Assembly: GCF_001613425.1 (NCBI RefSeq)
Contig: NZ_BDCI01000043.1
Location: 1 to 64,000, forward strand
Length of the DNA: 64,000 bases
Source of the DNA: Nocardia vulneris
GTDB lineage: Bacteria; Actinomycetota; Actinomycetes; Mycobacteriales; Mycobacteriaceae
Direction of reading: 5' to 3'
Part shown: piece by piece, positions 43,427 through 51,607 of the stretch
Layout of the letters: each line of letters begins with the position of its first letter
How positions within the stretch are numbered: the first letter of the stretch is position 1
Position numbers and translations under genes: made by a program
Notes under the pieces: generated by a model
Databases searched by the model: none
What the model saw: only the letters and a program-made list of their open reading frames with translations
What the model was told of the DNA's origin: nothing

Positions 43427-44584
43427 TCAGCGCAGCAGGGCGCGGCTCATGACGACGCGCTGGATCTGGTTGGTGCCCTCGTAGATCTGGGTGATCTTGG
43501 CGTCGCGCATCATGCGCTCGACCGGGAAATCCGTGGTGTAGCCGGCGCCACCGAAGAGCTGGACGGCGTTGGTGGTGACCTCCATGGCCACGTCGGAGGC
43601 GAAGCACTTGGCGGCGGCGGAGATGAAACCGAGGTTCTTCTCGCCGCGCTCGGCGCGGGCGGCGGAGGTGTAGACCATGAGGCGGGCCGCCTCGATCTTC
43701 ATCGCCATGTCCGCGAGCATGAACTCGGTGTTCTGGAAGCTGGCGATGGTCTTGCCGAACTGCTTGCGGTCCTTGGTGTAGGCGATCGCGGCGTCCAGCG
43801 CACCCTGGGCGATACCGACAGCCTGCGCGCCGATGGTCGGGCGGGTGTGGTCCAGGGTCTGCAGCGCGGTCTTGAAACCGGTGCCCGGCTCGCCGACGAT
43901 CCGGTCACCCGGCACCCGGCAGTTCTCGAAATACAGTTCGGCCGTAGGCGATCCCTTGATGCCGAGCTTGTGCTCGAGCGGGCCGACGACGAAACCCTCG
44001 TCGTCCTTGTGCACCAGGAAGGCCGAAATACCGTTGGCGCCCTTGTCCGCATCGGTCACCGCCATGACGGTGTACCAGGAAGACTTGCCGCCGTTGGTGA
44101 TCCAACACTTGGAGCCGTTGAGGATCCAGTCCTCGCCCTCCTGCTTGGCGCGGGTGCGCATGCTCGCGGCATCCGAACCGGCCTCGCGCTCGGACAGCGC
44201 GTAGGAGGCCATCTCGCCGTTGACGATATCGGGCAGCACCTGCTGCTTGAGCTCTTCGGAACCGTTGAGGATCAGGCCCATGGTGCCGAGCTTGTTGACC
44301 GCGGGAATGAGCGAGGAGGAACCGCAGACCCGCGCGACCTCTTCGATCACGATGCAGGTGGCGACGGAGTCCGCGCCCTGGCCGCCGTACGCCTCGGGCA
44401 CGTGCACCGCGTTGAAACCCGCCGCGTTCAGCGCGGACAGCGCCTCCTCGGGGAAGCGGGAGTTACCGTCGACGTCCTTGGCGTGCGGAGCGATCTCCTT
44501 CTCCGCCAGCCCGCGGATGGCCGCACGCAGTTCGTCGTGGAAGTCCTCGAGCTGGAACAGGTTGAAATCGGGGTTTCCCGCCAT
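43427..44584 (-). CDS. fadE25: Acyl-CoA dehydrogenase, FadE25-like
   Basis: The 385-residue protein is an FAD-dependent acyl-CoA dehydrogenase: ASYALSEREAGSDAASMRTR, KCWITNGGKS, FGKTIASFQNTEFMLADMAM, FGGAGYTTDFPVERMMRDAK and IYEGTNQIQRVVMSRAL with the catalytic Glu. It would make the first double bond in beta-oxidation of acyl-CoAs. AGGAG lies 8 bases before the ATG at 44584. It ends at the convergent helicase terminator. Two near-identical 15-bp palindromes lie just upstream (44641-44721). Confidence 0.93.
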   Translation of the reverse strand: MAGNPDFNLFQLEDFHDELRAAIRGLAEKEIAPHAKDVDGNSRFPEEALSALNAAGFNAVHVPEAYGGQGADSVATCIVIEEVARVCGSSSLIPAVNKLGTMGLILNGSEELKQQVLPDIVNGEMASYALSEREAGSDAASMRTRAKQEGEDWILNGSKCWITNGGKSSWYTVMAVTDADKGANGISAFLVHKDDEGFVVGPLEHKLGIKGSPTAELYFENCRVPGDRIVGEPGTGFKTALQTLDHTRPTIGAQAVGIAQGALDAAIAYTKDRKQFGKTIASFQNTEFMLADMAMKIEAARLMVYTSAARAERGEKNLGFISAAAKCFASDVAMEVTTNAVQLFGGAGYTTDFPVERMMRDAKITQIYEGTNQIQRVVMSRALLR

Positions 44585-44640
44585 GGGGCTCACTCCTGGT
44601 CGTCGGTACATGCCGGCACTGCTCGGGCATTGCCACACTT

Positions 44641-44655
44641 CGGCACTCGGTGCCA
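44641..44655. promoter_or_regulatory. Operator candidate 1 before fadE25
   Basis: CGGCACTCGGTGCCA is a near-perfect dyad (GGCAC-TCG-GTGCC). The same arrangement recurs at 44707-44721. It probably binds the TetR protein encoded at 44743-45423. Confidence 0.65.
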
Positions 44656-44706
44656 TATCTTGGCCCAGTGTACGCCTATATGGCGTCGCAACGTGCGGAT
44701 ACCTTC

Positions 44707-44721
44707 TGGCACTCAGTGTCA
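44707..44721. promoter_or_regulatory. Operator candidate 2 between TetR and fadE25
   Basis: TGGCACTCAGTGTCA shares 12 of 15 positions with the site at 44641-44655. Two such sites 66 bp apart suggest cooperative repression. Confidence 0.65.
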
Positions 44722-44742
44722 GATTGGTCGCACTGAGCCCGG

Positions 44743-45423
44743 TTAGAGACTACCGAGTTTGCGCGCCACCAGATCGGCGACCTGCCGGGGCGGGGTGTCG
44801 CGCGGGAACACCGCGACCACCAGTTCGTCGGCCGCCGCCCGCCTGCCGTCGCCGCGCGGAATCGCCGCCAGTTCCACGCGCAGGTCCGCGGCACCGGCGT
44901 CGGATTCGCCGCGCACCATCCGGCGCAGCAGATAGTTGTGCGTCGCGGTGACCGCGGCCGTGTACTGCACCCGGGCCAGGTCGGGCACCTCCGGCAGGCG
45001 TTCCCGCAGATAGTCGGTGAACAGCCGCTCGTACCGGAAGACCGTCACGATCTCCCGCTCACGCAGCGCGGGTACCCGGCGCACCACCTGATATCGCCGC
45101 GCCGCGATCTCGCGCCACTGGGTGAACCGCACGAAAACCTGGACCACGGCCTCGCATACGATCTCCCACGGATCGCCCGGCGTGGCCGCCAGGAACTCGG
45201 CCGCCCGCGCCAGCTGCGATTCGTGATCGGCGAAGATCACGTCCTCTTTCGAGCGGAACTGCCGGAAGAACGTGCGCCGCGAGATCCCCGCCGCCTCGGC
45301 GATCTCGTCGACCGTCGTCGCCTCATACCCCTGCTCGGCGAACAACCGCAACGCCTGATCGACCACCGCCAGCCGAAACTCCGCGTTGTCCTCCCCCCGC
45401 ACCCGCCCCTCACCAGTAGTCAC
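44743..45423 (-). CDS. TetR-family transcriptional regulator
   Basis: The 226-residue protein carries a TetR helix-turn-helix (LAVVDQALRLFAEQGYEATT, GISRRTFFRQFRSKEDVIF) and a helical sensor domain (REIAARRYQVVRRVPALRER). The RRTFF recognition helix occurs in regulators that bind TGGCAC/GTGCCA-type palindromes, matching the two sites found downstream before fadE25. The start is taken as the GTG at 45423; a TTG at 45426 precedes it. It may sense acyl-CoA, an inference from context. Confidence 0.88.
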   Translation of the reverse strand: MTTGEGRVRGEDNAEFRLAVVDQALRLFAEQGYEATTVDEIAEAAGISRRTFFRQFRSKEDVIFADHESQLARAAEFLAATPGDPWEIVCEAVVQVFVRFTQWREIAARRYQVVRRVPALREREIVTVFRYERLFTDYLRERLPEVPDLARVQYTAAVTATHNYLLRRMVRGESDAGAADLRVELAAIPRGDGRRAAADELVVAVFPRDTPPRQVADLVARKLGSL

Positions 45424-45471
45424 CAACCAACCGTAGCGAGCCGCGCGCCGATGCCACCCCAGTGAGGCCTC

Positions 45472-45521
45472 TTTCGAATATTTCGTTTGTTTCGTATAAT
45501 GCGAATAAGGAGGTGGTTGGC
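45472..45521 (+). promoter_or_regulatory. Promoter and ribosome site of the HTH/PIN module
   Basis: A perfect TATAAT lies at 45495-45500 and AAGGAGG shortly before the GTG at 45522. The surroundings hold TTCG...CGAA half-sites (TTCGTATAATGCGAA and TCGAATATTTCG), so the HTH product may bind its own promoter, as antitoxins do. Confidence 0.6.
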
Positions 45522-45980
45522 GTGGCGCGTTTGCAGGCCGCGAAGCGGACAGAACCCGGAAAGATCGATGCCGATGTGGCCGCCCGTGCCATGCGGCGGA
45601 TCAAGGACTACCTGATGCAACATCCCACGGAACAGAACATCCAGGTGGCGAGAGAGCTCCCCGGCGAAGACGCTTTGGTCCTGCCCCGAGAAGCTGTCAG
45701 CCTGCTGGCATTCATCCTGGCGCAAGCTGCTGAAGGCCGCGGCGTGTCGGTAGTGCCCTCGCATGCTGAACTCACTACTCAGCAAGCAGCCGACATGTTG
45801 AACGTTTCCCGCCCGTATGTGATCGCGCTGCTGGAGGCCGACGAGATTCCGTTCCGCCTTGTCGGTCGCCACCGGCGGATCAGATACGAAGACCTCAAGG
45901 CATACCAGCAGCGAAACCAAGCGAAAAGCAAAGCTGCAGCAGACGAGCTCGCCCACCTCGGCCAAGATCTCGGCATCTGA
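45522..45980 (+). CDS. Excisionase-type HTH protein, probable antitoxin
   Basis: The 152-residue protein ends in an excisionase/MerR-like DNA-binding fold (LTTQQAADMLNVSRPYVIAL, then FRLVGRHRRIRYEDLKAY) preceded by a helical segment with PREAVSLLAFILAQAAEG. Such proteins pair with PIN-domain toxins: the N-terminal half would wrap the toxin and the HTH would repress the operon. The GTG at 45522 has AAGGAGG at 8-base spacing. It is followed after 2 bp by the PIN gene. GC content is lower than in neighbours. Confidence 0.82.
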   Translation: MARLQAAKRTEPGKIDADVAARAMRRIKDYLMQHPTEQNIQVARELPGEDALVLPREAVSLLAFILAQAAEGRGVSVVPSHAELTTQQAADMLNVSRPYVIALLEADEIPFRLVGRHRRIRYEDLKAYQQRNQAKSKAAADELAHLGQDLGI

Positions 45981-45982
45981 CC

Positions 45983-46549
45983 ATGGCCTTCGTCGTGGTG
46001 TACGACGCCAACGTCCTTTACGGAAATGCACTACGCGACTTGTTGATTCGAATTGCCATGTCCGGCTCCGTGCAAGCGAAATGGACGGACAAGATTCTCG
46101 ACGAAGCGCTGGCTAGTCTGGCGGACAAACGGCCCGACATCCCCACCGCGAAACTGGACAGACTTCGCGGACTGATGAACAAGGCGGTTCCAGACAGTCT
46201 CGTCTACGGCTACGAGCCTCTTATCGAGGGGTTGAAACTGCCCGACCCCGATGACCGCCACGTACTCGCGGCGGCCATTGCCGTCGGTGCCCAGGTCATT
46301 GTGACCTCCAACCTCGCCGACTTTCCTTCAGATGCATTGGCACCGTGGAATATCGAGGCACAGAGTCCTGACGACTTTCTGCTCGACCAGATCGACCTCG
46401 ACGACCGCGTGGTCTGGGCGTGCCTTCAGCAGATCGCGGACTCGCACATCAATCCGCCGGAAACCGTCGAGGATGTGCTCGACGCGCTGGACAGTGCGGG
46501 CCTCGTGGAAGCCGTTGCGGCCCTACGCTCAGGCGGCCTGGACAGCTGA
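45983..46549 (+). CDS. PIN-domain ribonuclease toxin (VapC-like)
   Basis: The 188-residue protein has the PIN acidic centre: Asp8 (VVVYDANVLY), Glu41 (DKILDEALASL), Asp91 (LPDPDDRHVLAAA) and Asp113 (IVTSNLADFP). These bind Mg2+ or Mn2+ and cut RNA. A C-terminal extension (VVWACLQQIADSHINPPETV) is longer than in VapC, similar to PIN proteins paired with excisionase-type HTH antitoxins. It is translated with the upstream HTH gene and interrupts the conserved fadE25-purE order. Confidence 0.85.
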   Translation: MAFVVVYDANVLYGNALRDLLIRIAMSGSVQAKWTDKILDEALASLADKRPDIPTAKLDRLRGLMNKAVPDSLVYGYEPLIEGLKLPDPDDRHVLAAAIAVGAQVIVTSNLADFPSDALAPWNIEAQSPDDFLLDQIDLDDRVVWACLQQIADSHINPPETVEDVLDALDSAGLVEAVAALRSGGLDS

Positions 46550-47050
46550 TCAGCCGAGGAGTTTGGTGCGTAGGGCCTCGTCTTTGTCGAGGACCATTTG
46601 TTCCAGGGCGGCTTGGAACTGTTCCATGCGGGTGCGCAGGGCGGGGTCGTGGGCGGCGAGGATGCGGACGGCGAGCAGGCCCGCGTTGCGGGCGCCGCCG
46701 ATGGAGACGGTGGCGACCGGGACGCCCGCGGGCATCTGGACGATGGAGAGCAGCGAATCCATGCCGTCGAGGTACTTCAGCGGGACGGGGACGCCGATGA
46801 CGGGCAGGGCGGTCGCGGAGGCGACCATGCCGGGCAGATGGGCGGCGCCGCCCGCACCGGCGATGATGACCTGGAGCCCGCGGCCCGCGGCCTCGCGCGC
46901 GTAATCGAGCATCCGCTGCGGAGTGCGGTGCGCCGAGACGACCCCGACCTCGAAACGAATCCCGAACTCCGCCAGCGCTTCCGCGGCGGCCTCCATGGTC
47001 GGCCAGTCGGAGTCGCTGCCCATGATCAGGCCTACCTGCGGAGTGGTCAT
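46550..47050 (-). CDS. purE: N5-carboxyaminoimidazole ribonucleotide mutase
   Basis: The 166-residue protein has the PurE core: VGLIMGSDSDWPTMEAAAEA, VVSAHRTPQRMLDYAREA and IIAGAGGAAHLPGMVASATA with the catalytic His. It converts N5-CAIR to CAIR in purine synthesis, following PurK. The ATG is at 47050. It directly follows purK with 13 bp between, as in other actinobacteria. The PIN gene ends one base from its stop. Confidence 0.93.
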   Translation of the reverse strand: MTTPQVGLIMGSDSDWPTMEAAAEALAEFGIRFEVGVVSAHRTPQRMLDYAREAAGRGLQVIIAGAGGAAHLPGMVASATALPVIGVPVPLKYLDGMDSLLSIVQMPAGVPVATVSIGGARNAGLLAVRILAAHDPALRTRMEQFQAALEQMVLDKDEALRTKLLG

Positions 47051-47063
47051 GCGTGCGCCTCGC

Positions 47064-48287
47064 TCACTGGTGGGGATCCCATCCGTCCGTCCATACCGCG
47101 CGCGACATCCACTGCGCCGCGCGTTCGGCCTTCTCCCGCACCTCGGCGACATCGTCACCGAGGATGTTGATGTGCCCGATCTTGCGATCCGGGCGTTCGC
47201 CCTTGCCGTACAGGTGCACCTTCGCGTCGGGCATCCGCGCGAACAGGTGGTGCAGGCGCTCGTCCATGGTCATCGCGGGCGCCTCGGCCGCGCCGAGGAT
47301 ATTGGCCATCACGGTGACCGGGGCGAGCGGGCTGGTGTCGCCGAGCGGATAGTCCAGCACCGCGCGCAGATGCTGTTCGAACTGACCGGTGCGCGCGCCG
47401 TCCATCCCCCAGTGCCCGGAGTTGTGCGGCCGCATCGCCAGCTCGTTGATCAGCAGTGCGCCGTCGTGGGTTTCGAAGAGCTCCACCGCCATCGCCCCGA
47501 CCACACCGAGTTCTTTGGCGAGGTGCAGCGCCAGCGTCTCCGCCTGCGCCGCCAGGTCGTCGTCGAGGTCCGGCGCGGGCGCGATCACCACCGCGCACTG
47601 GCCGTTGCGCTGCACGGTCTCGACCACCGGCCAGGTCGCGGCCTGCCCGAACGGCGAACGCGCAACCATCGCCGACAGCTCCCGCTTCAGCTCGACCTTG
47701 GCCTCGGCCAGCAACTGCACGCCGTGCGCGAGCTGCTCGGTGACGATCGTGCCGGCCTCGGCCGCGGACGCGGGCATCCAGACACCGCGGCCGTCGTAAC
47801 CGCCACGCACCGCCTTGAGCACCACGGCCCACCCGTGCTCGTCGCCGAACCGCACCGCGTCCTCGACCGAGCCGACCGGCGTGAACGCGGGCACCGGCAG
47901 GCCGAGCTCGGACAGCTTCAGCCGCATGGCGAGCTTGTCCTGCGCGAAGACCAGCGCCTGCGGCGGCGGCTGCACGTTCACGCCCTCGGCGACCAGCGCC
48001 TCCAGGTGTTCGGTGGGCACGTGCTCGTGGTCGAAGGTCAGCGCGTGCGAACCGACCGCGGCCTTGCGCAACGCGGCCAGGTCGGCGTGACTGCCGAGCA
48101 CGACCTCGGGGCTGACCTGGGCGGCCGGGTCGTCGGGGCGTTCGGCGAGCACCCGTAGCCGCTGGCCGAGCGCGATGGCGGCCTGGTGCGTCATGCGCGC
48201 CAGCTGACCGCCGCCGATCATGGTGACGGTGGGCATGCCCGAGGATTCGAAGGAACGTACTGCGTCCACGTCGGACAATATTGTCAT
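47064..48287 (-). CDS. purK: N5-carboxyaminoimidazole ribonucleotide synthase
   Basis: The 407-residue protein is an ATP-grasp enzyme: MIGGGQLARMTHQAAIALGQ at the start, DHEHVPTEHLEAL, QDKLAMRLKLSELGLPVPAF, VLKAVRGGYDGRGVW and ELAMRPHNSGHW. It makes N5-CAIR from AIR, bicarbonate and ATP. I placed the start at the ATG at 48287 (MTILSDVDAV); an ATG at 48236 is also possible. This end overlaps nothing essential but lies only 38 bp from the GtrA start. Confidence 0.9.
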   Translation of the reverse strand: MTILSDVDAVRSFESSGMPTVTMIGGGQLARMTHQAAIALGQRLRVLAERPDDPAAQVSPEVVLGSHADLAALRKAAVGSHALTFDHEHVPTEHLEALVAEGVNVQPPPQALVFAQDKLAMRLKLSELGLPVPAFTPVGSVEDAVRFGDEHGWAVVLKAVRGGYDGRGVWMPASAAEAGTIVTEQLAHGVQLLAEAKVELKRELSAMVARSPFGQAATWPVVETVQRNGQCAVVIAPAPDLDDDLAAQAETLALHLAKELGVVGAMAVELFETHDGALLINELAMRPHNSGHWGMDGARTGQFEQHLRAVLDYPLGDTSPLAPVTVMANILGAAEAPAMTMDERLHHLFARMPDAKVHLYGKGERPDRKIGHINILGDDVAEVREKAERAAQWMSRAVWTDGWDPHQ

Positions 48288-48325
48288 GTCCGGCGCGAAT
48301 GACCCCGACCGGTACACTCGGCCCC

Positions 48326-48865
48326 GTGTCATTCGTCGACGACGTGGTCCGCGTCCTCCCCAGGCCTCTCGCGAGGATCGCGTTCCGGCATCGGGAACTG
48401 ATCAAGTTCGCGATCGTCGGCGCGACCACGTTCGTGATCGACAGCGGCATCTTCTACGTCCTGAAGTGGACCGTGCTGTCGGAGAAACCGGTCACCGCGA
48501 AGATCATCTCCGGTGTCATCGCCGTGATCGCGTCCTACATCCTCAATCGGGAATGGTCGTTCCGGAACCGGGGCGGGCGCGAACGACACCATGAGGCGCT
48601 GCTGTTCTTCGGCGTCAGCGGCGTCGGCGTGGTGCTGGCCTTCATCCCGCTGTGGATCTCCAGCTACGTCTTCGACCTGCGCCAGCCCGATGTGAGCTTC
48701 ACCGTCGAGAACATCGCCGACTTCATCAGCGCCTTCATCATCGGCAACCTGCTGCAGATGGCGTTCCGCTTCTGGGCGATGCGCCGCTGGGTGTTCCCCG
48801 ACGAGATGAACGAGATCGCCGCCGAATTCGACGAGATCGTCGAAGAGCAGTTCGGCCGTAACTGA
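48326..48865 (+). CDS. GtrA-family membrane protein (Rv3277-like)
   Basis: The 179-residue protein has four membrane helices and the GtrA pattern FAIVGATTFVIDSGIFYVLK, ASYILNREWSFRNRGG and FWAMRRWVFP. It is likely involved in moving lipid-linked sugars for the wall. The GTG at 48326 begins VSFVDDVVRVLP, matching mycobacterial homologues that lie beside purK. It is divergent from purK. Confidence 0.88.
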   Translation: MSFVDDVVRVLPRPLARIAFRHRELIKFAIVGATTFVIDSGIFYVLKWTVLSEKPVTAKIISGVIAVIASYILNREWSFRNRGGRERHHEALLFFGVSGVGVVLAFIPLWISSYVFDLRQPDVSFTVENIADFISAFIIGNLLQMAFRFWAMRRWVFPDEMNEIAAEFDEIVEEQFGRN

Positions 48866-48882
48866 GGCCGTGCGGGCCTGAC

Positions 48883-50190
48883 TCACCGCGGTTCCGGCAC
48901 CACCGAGTTCTGTGTCCGGTACGCGGCCGAATTCAGGAAGACCGCGAACAGCGCGGGCCTGCGCCGCTGTAATTCCAGCCGCCCGCCGTCGGCCTCGACC
49001 AGGGCCCGCGCCAGCGCCAGCCCCACACCGGTCGAGCCGCCCGCGGAGAAGCCGCGGTCGAAGATGTGCGGCGCGAGTTCGTCCCGGATGCCGTCGCCCT
49101 CGTCGGCCACCTCCACACAGACCAGCGGATCGCGATCGATACCGGGCCGCACCGTGCGCACCGACACCGTGCAGGTGCCGCCCCCGTGCATGAGCGCGTT
49201 GTCGACGAGCACCGCGACCGCCTCGCGCAGCCGGGAACCGGTGATCGGGGCGCGTAGCGATTCGTCGCCGATGAGCGTCAGCGTGCGACCGGCCTCGGAG
49301 AACGGATGCGTCCATTCGGCGACCACGCCGCGCAGCTCCTCCATCACCGGCACCGGGTCGAGGTCGGCGGCGTCCTCGTCCCGGGACGCGCGGACCAGAT
49401 CATCGATCGCGTCGGTGAGCCGATCGACCTGGGCCATGGCCTCCTCGGCCTCGTGCACCACTTCGGGATCGGCGTGCGCGGACAACTCGTCGAGCCGCAG
49501 CCGGACCGCGGTGAGCCGGCTGCGCAGCTGATGGGAGACGTCGGCGACCAGCGCGTGCTCGCGCTGCAGGCGCCCGGCGATCTCCACGGTCGCCGAGTCG
49601 AGCACGTCGGAGACCCGGTCCAATTCGGAGATGCCGTGCCGGCGCGGGTCCGGGCGGAAGTCACCCATGGCCAGTCTGGCGGCCCTGGCGGCCACGTCAC
49701 GCAGCGGATCGGCCACCCGCCGTGCGGTGACCACCGCGACCGATACCGCGGCGCCCAGCGAGGCGAGCACGGCCAGCGCCACCACCGCGACGGCCTGCTG
49801 CTGCCTGGCGTGCATCGGCGCGGACGGCACTTCCAGCCGCAGCGACCCGCGCTGGCCCATGGACAGCGATTCGACCAGCGGGTCCTGCACCTCGTCCACG
49901 CCGATGTCCACCCGCGACGCGTTGTCCTGCGGGGCCGGATAGACGATGGTGAGTTTGGCGTCCGCGGGTAGCACCGGTTCCATCGCGCGCGTGTCCAGTT
50001 CGCCGAGCACCATGCCGTCGCCGTGCTCCTGCACGATGATGGCCGCGGCGATCCGTTCCAATTTGCTCTGCAGGTCGTCGCGGGTGATGTCCTCGACCCA
50101 GAGCCAGGCCGTGTAGACGAGCGGCACGCCGAGCACCACCGTGGTGAGCATCAGCACGGTGAGCATGGACCGCAGGATTCTGCGCCGCAC
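48883..50190 (-). CDS. Sensor histidine kinase
   Basis: The 435-residue protein has two membrane helices (LMLTTVVLGVPLVYTAWLW, and about 130-155) around a short outer sensor loop, a HAMP-like region (ARRVADPLRDVAARAARL), a dimerisation domain with the phosphorylated His in ADVSHQLRSRLTAV, and an ATPase domain (LVDNALMHGG, DEGDGI, GGSTGVGLALARALVEADGG). It would sense an envelope signal. The GTG start is at 50190, one base from the response regulator stop. I do not recall this pair from the M. tuberculosis version of the block. Confidence 0.9.
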   Translation of the reverse strand: MRRRILRSMLTVLMLTTVVLGVPLVYTAWLWVEDITRDDLQSKLERIAAAIIVQEHGDGMVLGELDTRAMEPVLPADAKLTIVYPAPQDNASRVDIGVDEVQDPLVESLSMGQRGSLRLEVPSAPMHARQQQAVAVVALAVLASLGAAVSVAVVTARRVADPLRDVAARAARLAMGDFRPDPRRHGISELDRVSDVLDSATVEIAGRLQREHALVADVSHQLRSRLTAVRLRLDELSAHADPEVVHEAEEAMAQVDRLTDAIDDLVRASRDEDAADLDPVPVMEELRGVVAEWTHPFSEAGRTLTLIGDESLRAPITGSRLREAVAVLVDNALMHGGGTCTVSVRTVRPGIDRDPLVCVEVADEGDGIRDELAPHIFDRGFSAGGSTGVGLALARALVEADGGRLELQRRRPALFAVFLNSAAYRTQNSVVPEPR

Positions 50191-50191
50191 G

Positions 50192-50869
50192 TCAGTCGGT
50201 GTTCAGCCGGAAGCCGACACCGCGGACGGTGACGATGCGCCGCTCGGCCATCGGCCCTTCGTCGCCGATCTTGCGACGCAGCCAGGACATGTGCATGTCC
50301 AGCGTCTTGGAGCCGCGCAACTCGGCGTCGCCCCAGACCTCACGCAGGATGGTCTCGCGCGGCACCACCTGACCGGCCCGGTCGATCAGCACCTTCAGCA
50401 ACTCGTATTCCTTGTTGGCCAAACCGATCTCGGCGCCGTTCACCAGTACCCGGCGTGCGGCCGGTTCCAGCCGGATGCCGCCGACCTCCACCGTGTCGTC
50501 GCCGATCCCGCTGCGCCGCAACAGGGCTCGCACCCGCGCCAGCAGTTCGGCGAGCCGGAACGGCTTACCGACGTAGTCGTCGGCGCCCGCGTCGAGGCCG
50601 ACCACGAAATCGACCTCGTCGGTGCGGGCGGTGAGCATCAGCACGGCGATGTCCGCGCCGCTGGCCCGGACCTGACGGCACACCTCCAGCCCGTCCATGC
50701 CGGGCAGGCCGAGGTCGAGGATCAGCAGATCGTGATGTCCCTCCAGGGCTCGTTCGAGCACGGCCGGACCGAAGCGCTCGACGGTCACCGAGTACCCCTC
50801 GCGCCCCAGGGCGCGCGACAACGGCGCGGCGATCGCCTCGTCGTCTTCAGCTAGCAGTACGGCCGTCAT
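50192..50869 (-). CDS. OmpR-family response regulator
   Basis: The 225-residue protein has a receiver domain (LLAEDDEAIAAPLSRALG, DLLILDLGLPGMDGLEV with the phosphorylated Asp, LTART, GKPF) and an OmpR-type winged helix (VPRETILREVWGDAELRGSK, SWLRRKIGDEG). It would bind DNA when phosphorylated by the kinase encoded downstream. The ATG is at 50869. Its target genes are unknown. Confidence 0.93.
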   Translation of the reverse strand: MTAVLLAEDDEAIAAPLSRALGREGYSVTVERFGPAVLERALEGHHDLLILDLGLPGMDGLEVCRQVRASGADIAVLMLTARTDEVDFVVGLDAGADDYVGKPFRLAELLARVRALLRRSGIGDDTVEVGGIRLEPAARRVLVNGAEIGLANKEYELLKVLIDRAGQVVPRETILREVWGDAELRGSKTLDMHMSWLRRKIGDEGPMAERRIVTVRGVGFRLNTD

Positions 50870-50891
50870 ACGCCCAGGTTAACGCGAACGC

Positions 50892-51440
50892 TCATCGATA
50901 GTCGCCGCGCTCGCGCGAGTACGCGTCGCGACCGTGCTCACCCTGCTCGACCTCGAAGACCTGGTGGTACAGCAGCGCGTGCACCCGCTGTACCGCCGGG
51001 ATGTCGTCGAACTCGAGCGGCTCCGAGGACGACGATTCGATGATGAGCGTGCCGGTGCCGAGCATCCGGTCGAACAACCCGTGCCGGAACTGCACGCTGG
51101 AGATGCGGCTCATCGGGATGTCGATGCCGGTGTGCGTCAGCACGCCCTGCCGCACCAGCACGCGCCGGTCGGTGATGATGAAATGCGTCGCCTTCCAGCC
51201 GAGAATTGGTGCGACACAACGCCATACGACGATGATCAGCCAGATCGCGAGCACCGCGATCAGCAGCGCGGTACGCGCGGTTCCCTCGGGCGCTTTGCGC
51301 GAGGCCAGGCCCCCCGCGAACCCGGCGAGTGCGGTGGCGACGATCAGCGTCACGATCGGCCAGAAGAGCATCTTCCAGTGCGGATGACGATGCAGAATCA
51401 GCTGCTCTTCCGGCGCAAGCACATCCTCCGGATAACCCAT
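50892..51440 (-). CDS. PH-domain (bPH2) membrane protein, Rv3278c-like
   Basis: The 182-residue protein has two hydrophobic helices (LFWPIVTLIVATALAGFAGG, ALLIAVLAIWLIIVVW) followed by a bacterial PH domain (FIITDRRVLVRQGVLTHTGI, ISSVQFRHGLFDRMLGTGTL, IIESSSSEPLEFDDIP). It is a membrane protein of unknown role, always near birA in mycobacteria. The ATG is at 51440, and a 24-bp palindrome lies further upstream. Confidence 0.87.
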   Translation of the reverse strand: MGYPEDVLAPEEQLILHRHPHWKMLFWPIVTLIVATALAGFAGGLASRKAPEGTARTALLIAVLAIWLIIVVWRCVAPILGWKATHFIITDRRVLVRQGVLTHTGIDIPMSRISSVQFRHGLFDRMLGTGTLIIESSSSEPLEFDDIPAVQRVHALLYHQVFEVEQGEHGRDAYSRERGDYR

Positions 51441-51577
51441 GGTCGAACAGTACCGCGTGCAGATGCCGAAATGCCTGACACCGCACCGCGTCGTGCTGCA
51501 CAATCGCGGGCCCGCCCGCGTCGGCGCCGCGTTCGCGTGCCCGGCCGAAGCGCCGGCCGAGCCACCGACACCGATGT

Positions 51578-51601
51578 CCCGCACTCGAATTCGAGTGCGG
51601 G
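51578..51601. repeat. Perfect 24-bp palindrome between birA and the PH gene
   Basis: CCCGCACTCGAA followed directly by TTCGAGTGCGGG forms a perfect 12+12 dyad 7 bp past the birA stop. Its arm CCCGCACTCG equals part of the arm of element copy A, so it may be a minimal relative. It could also be a terminator. Confidence 0.75.
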
Positions 51602-51607
51602 GACCGT

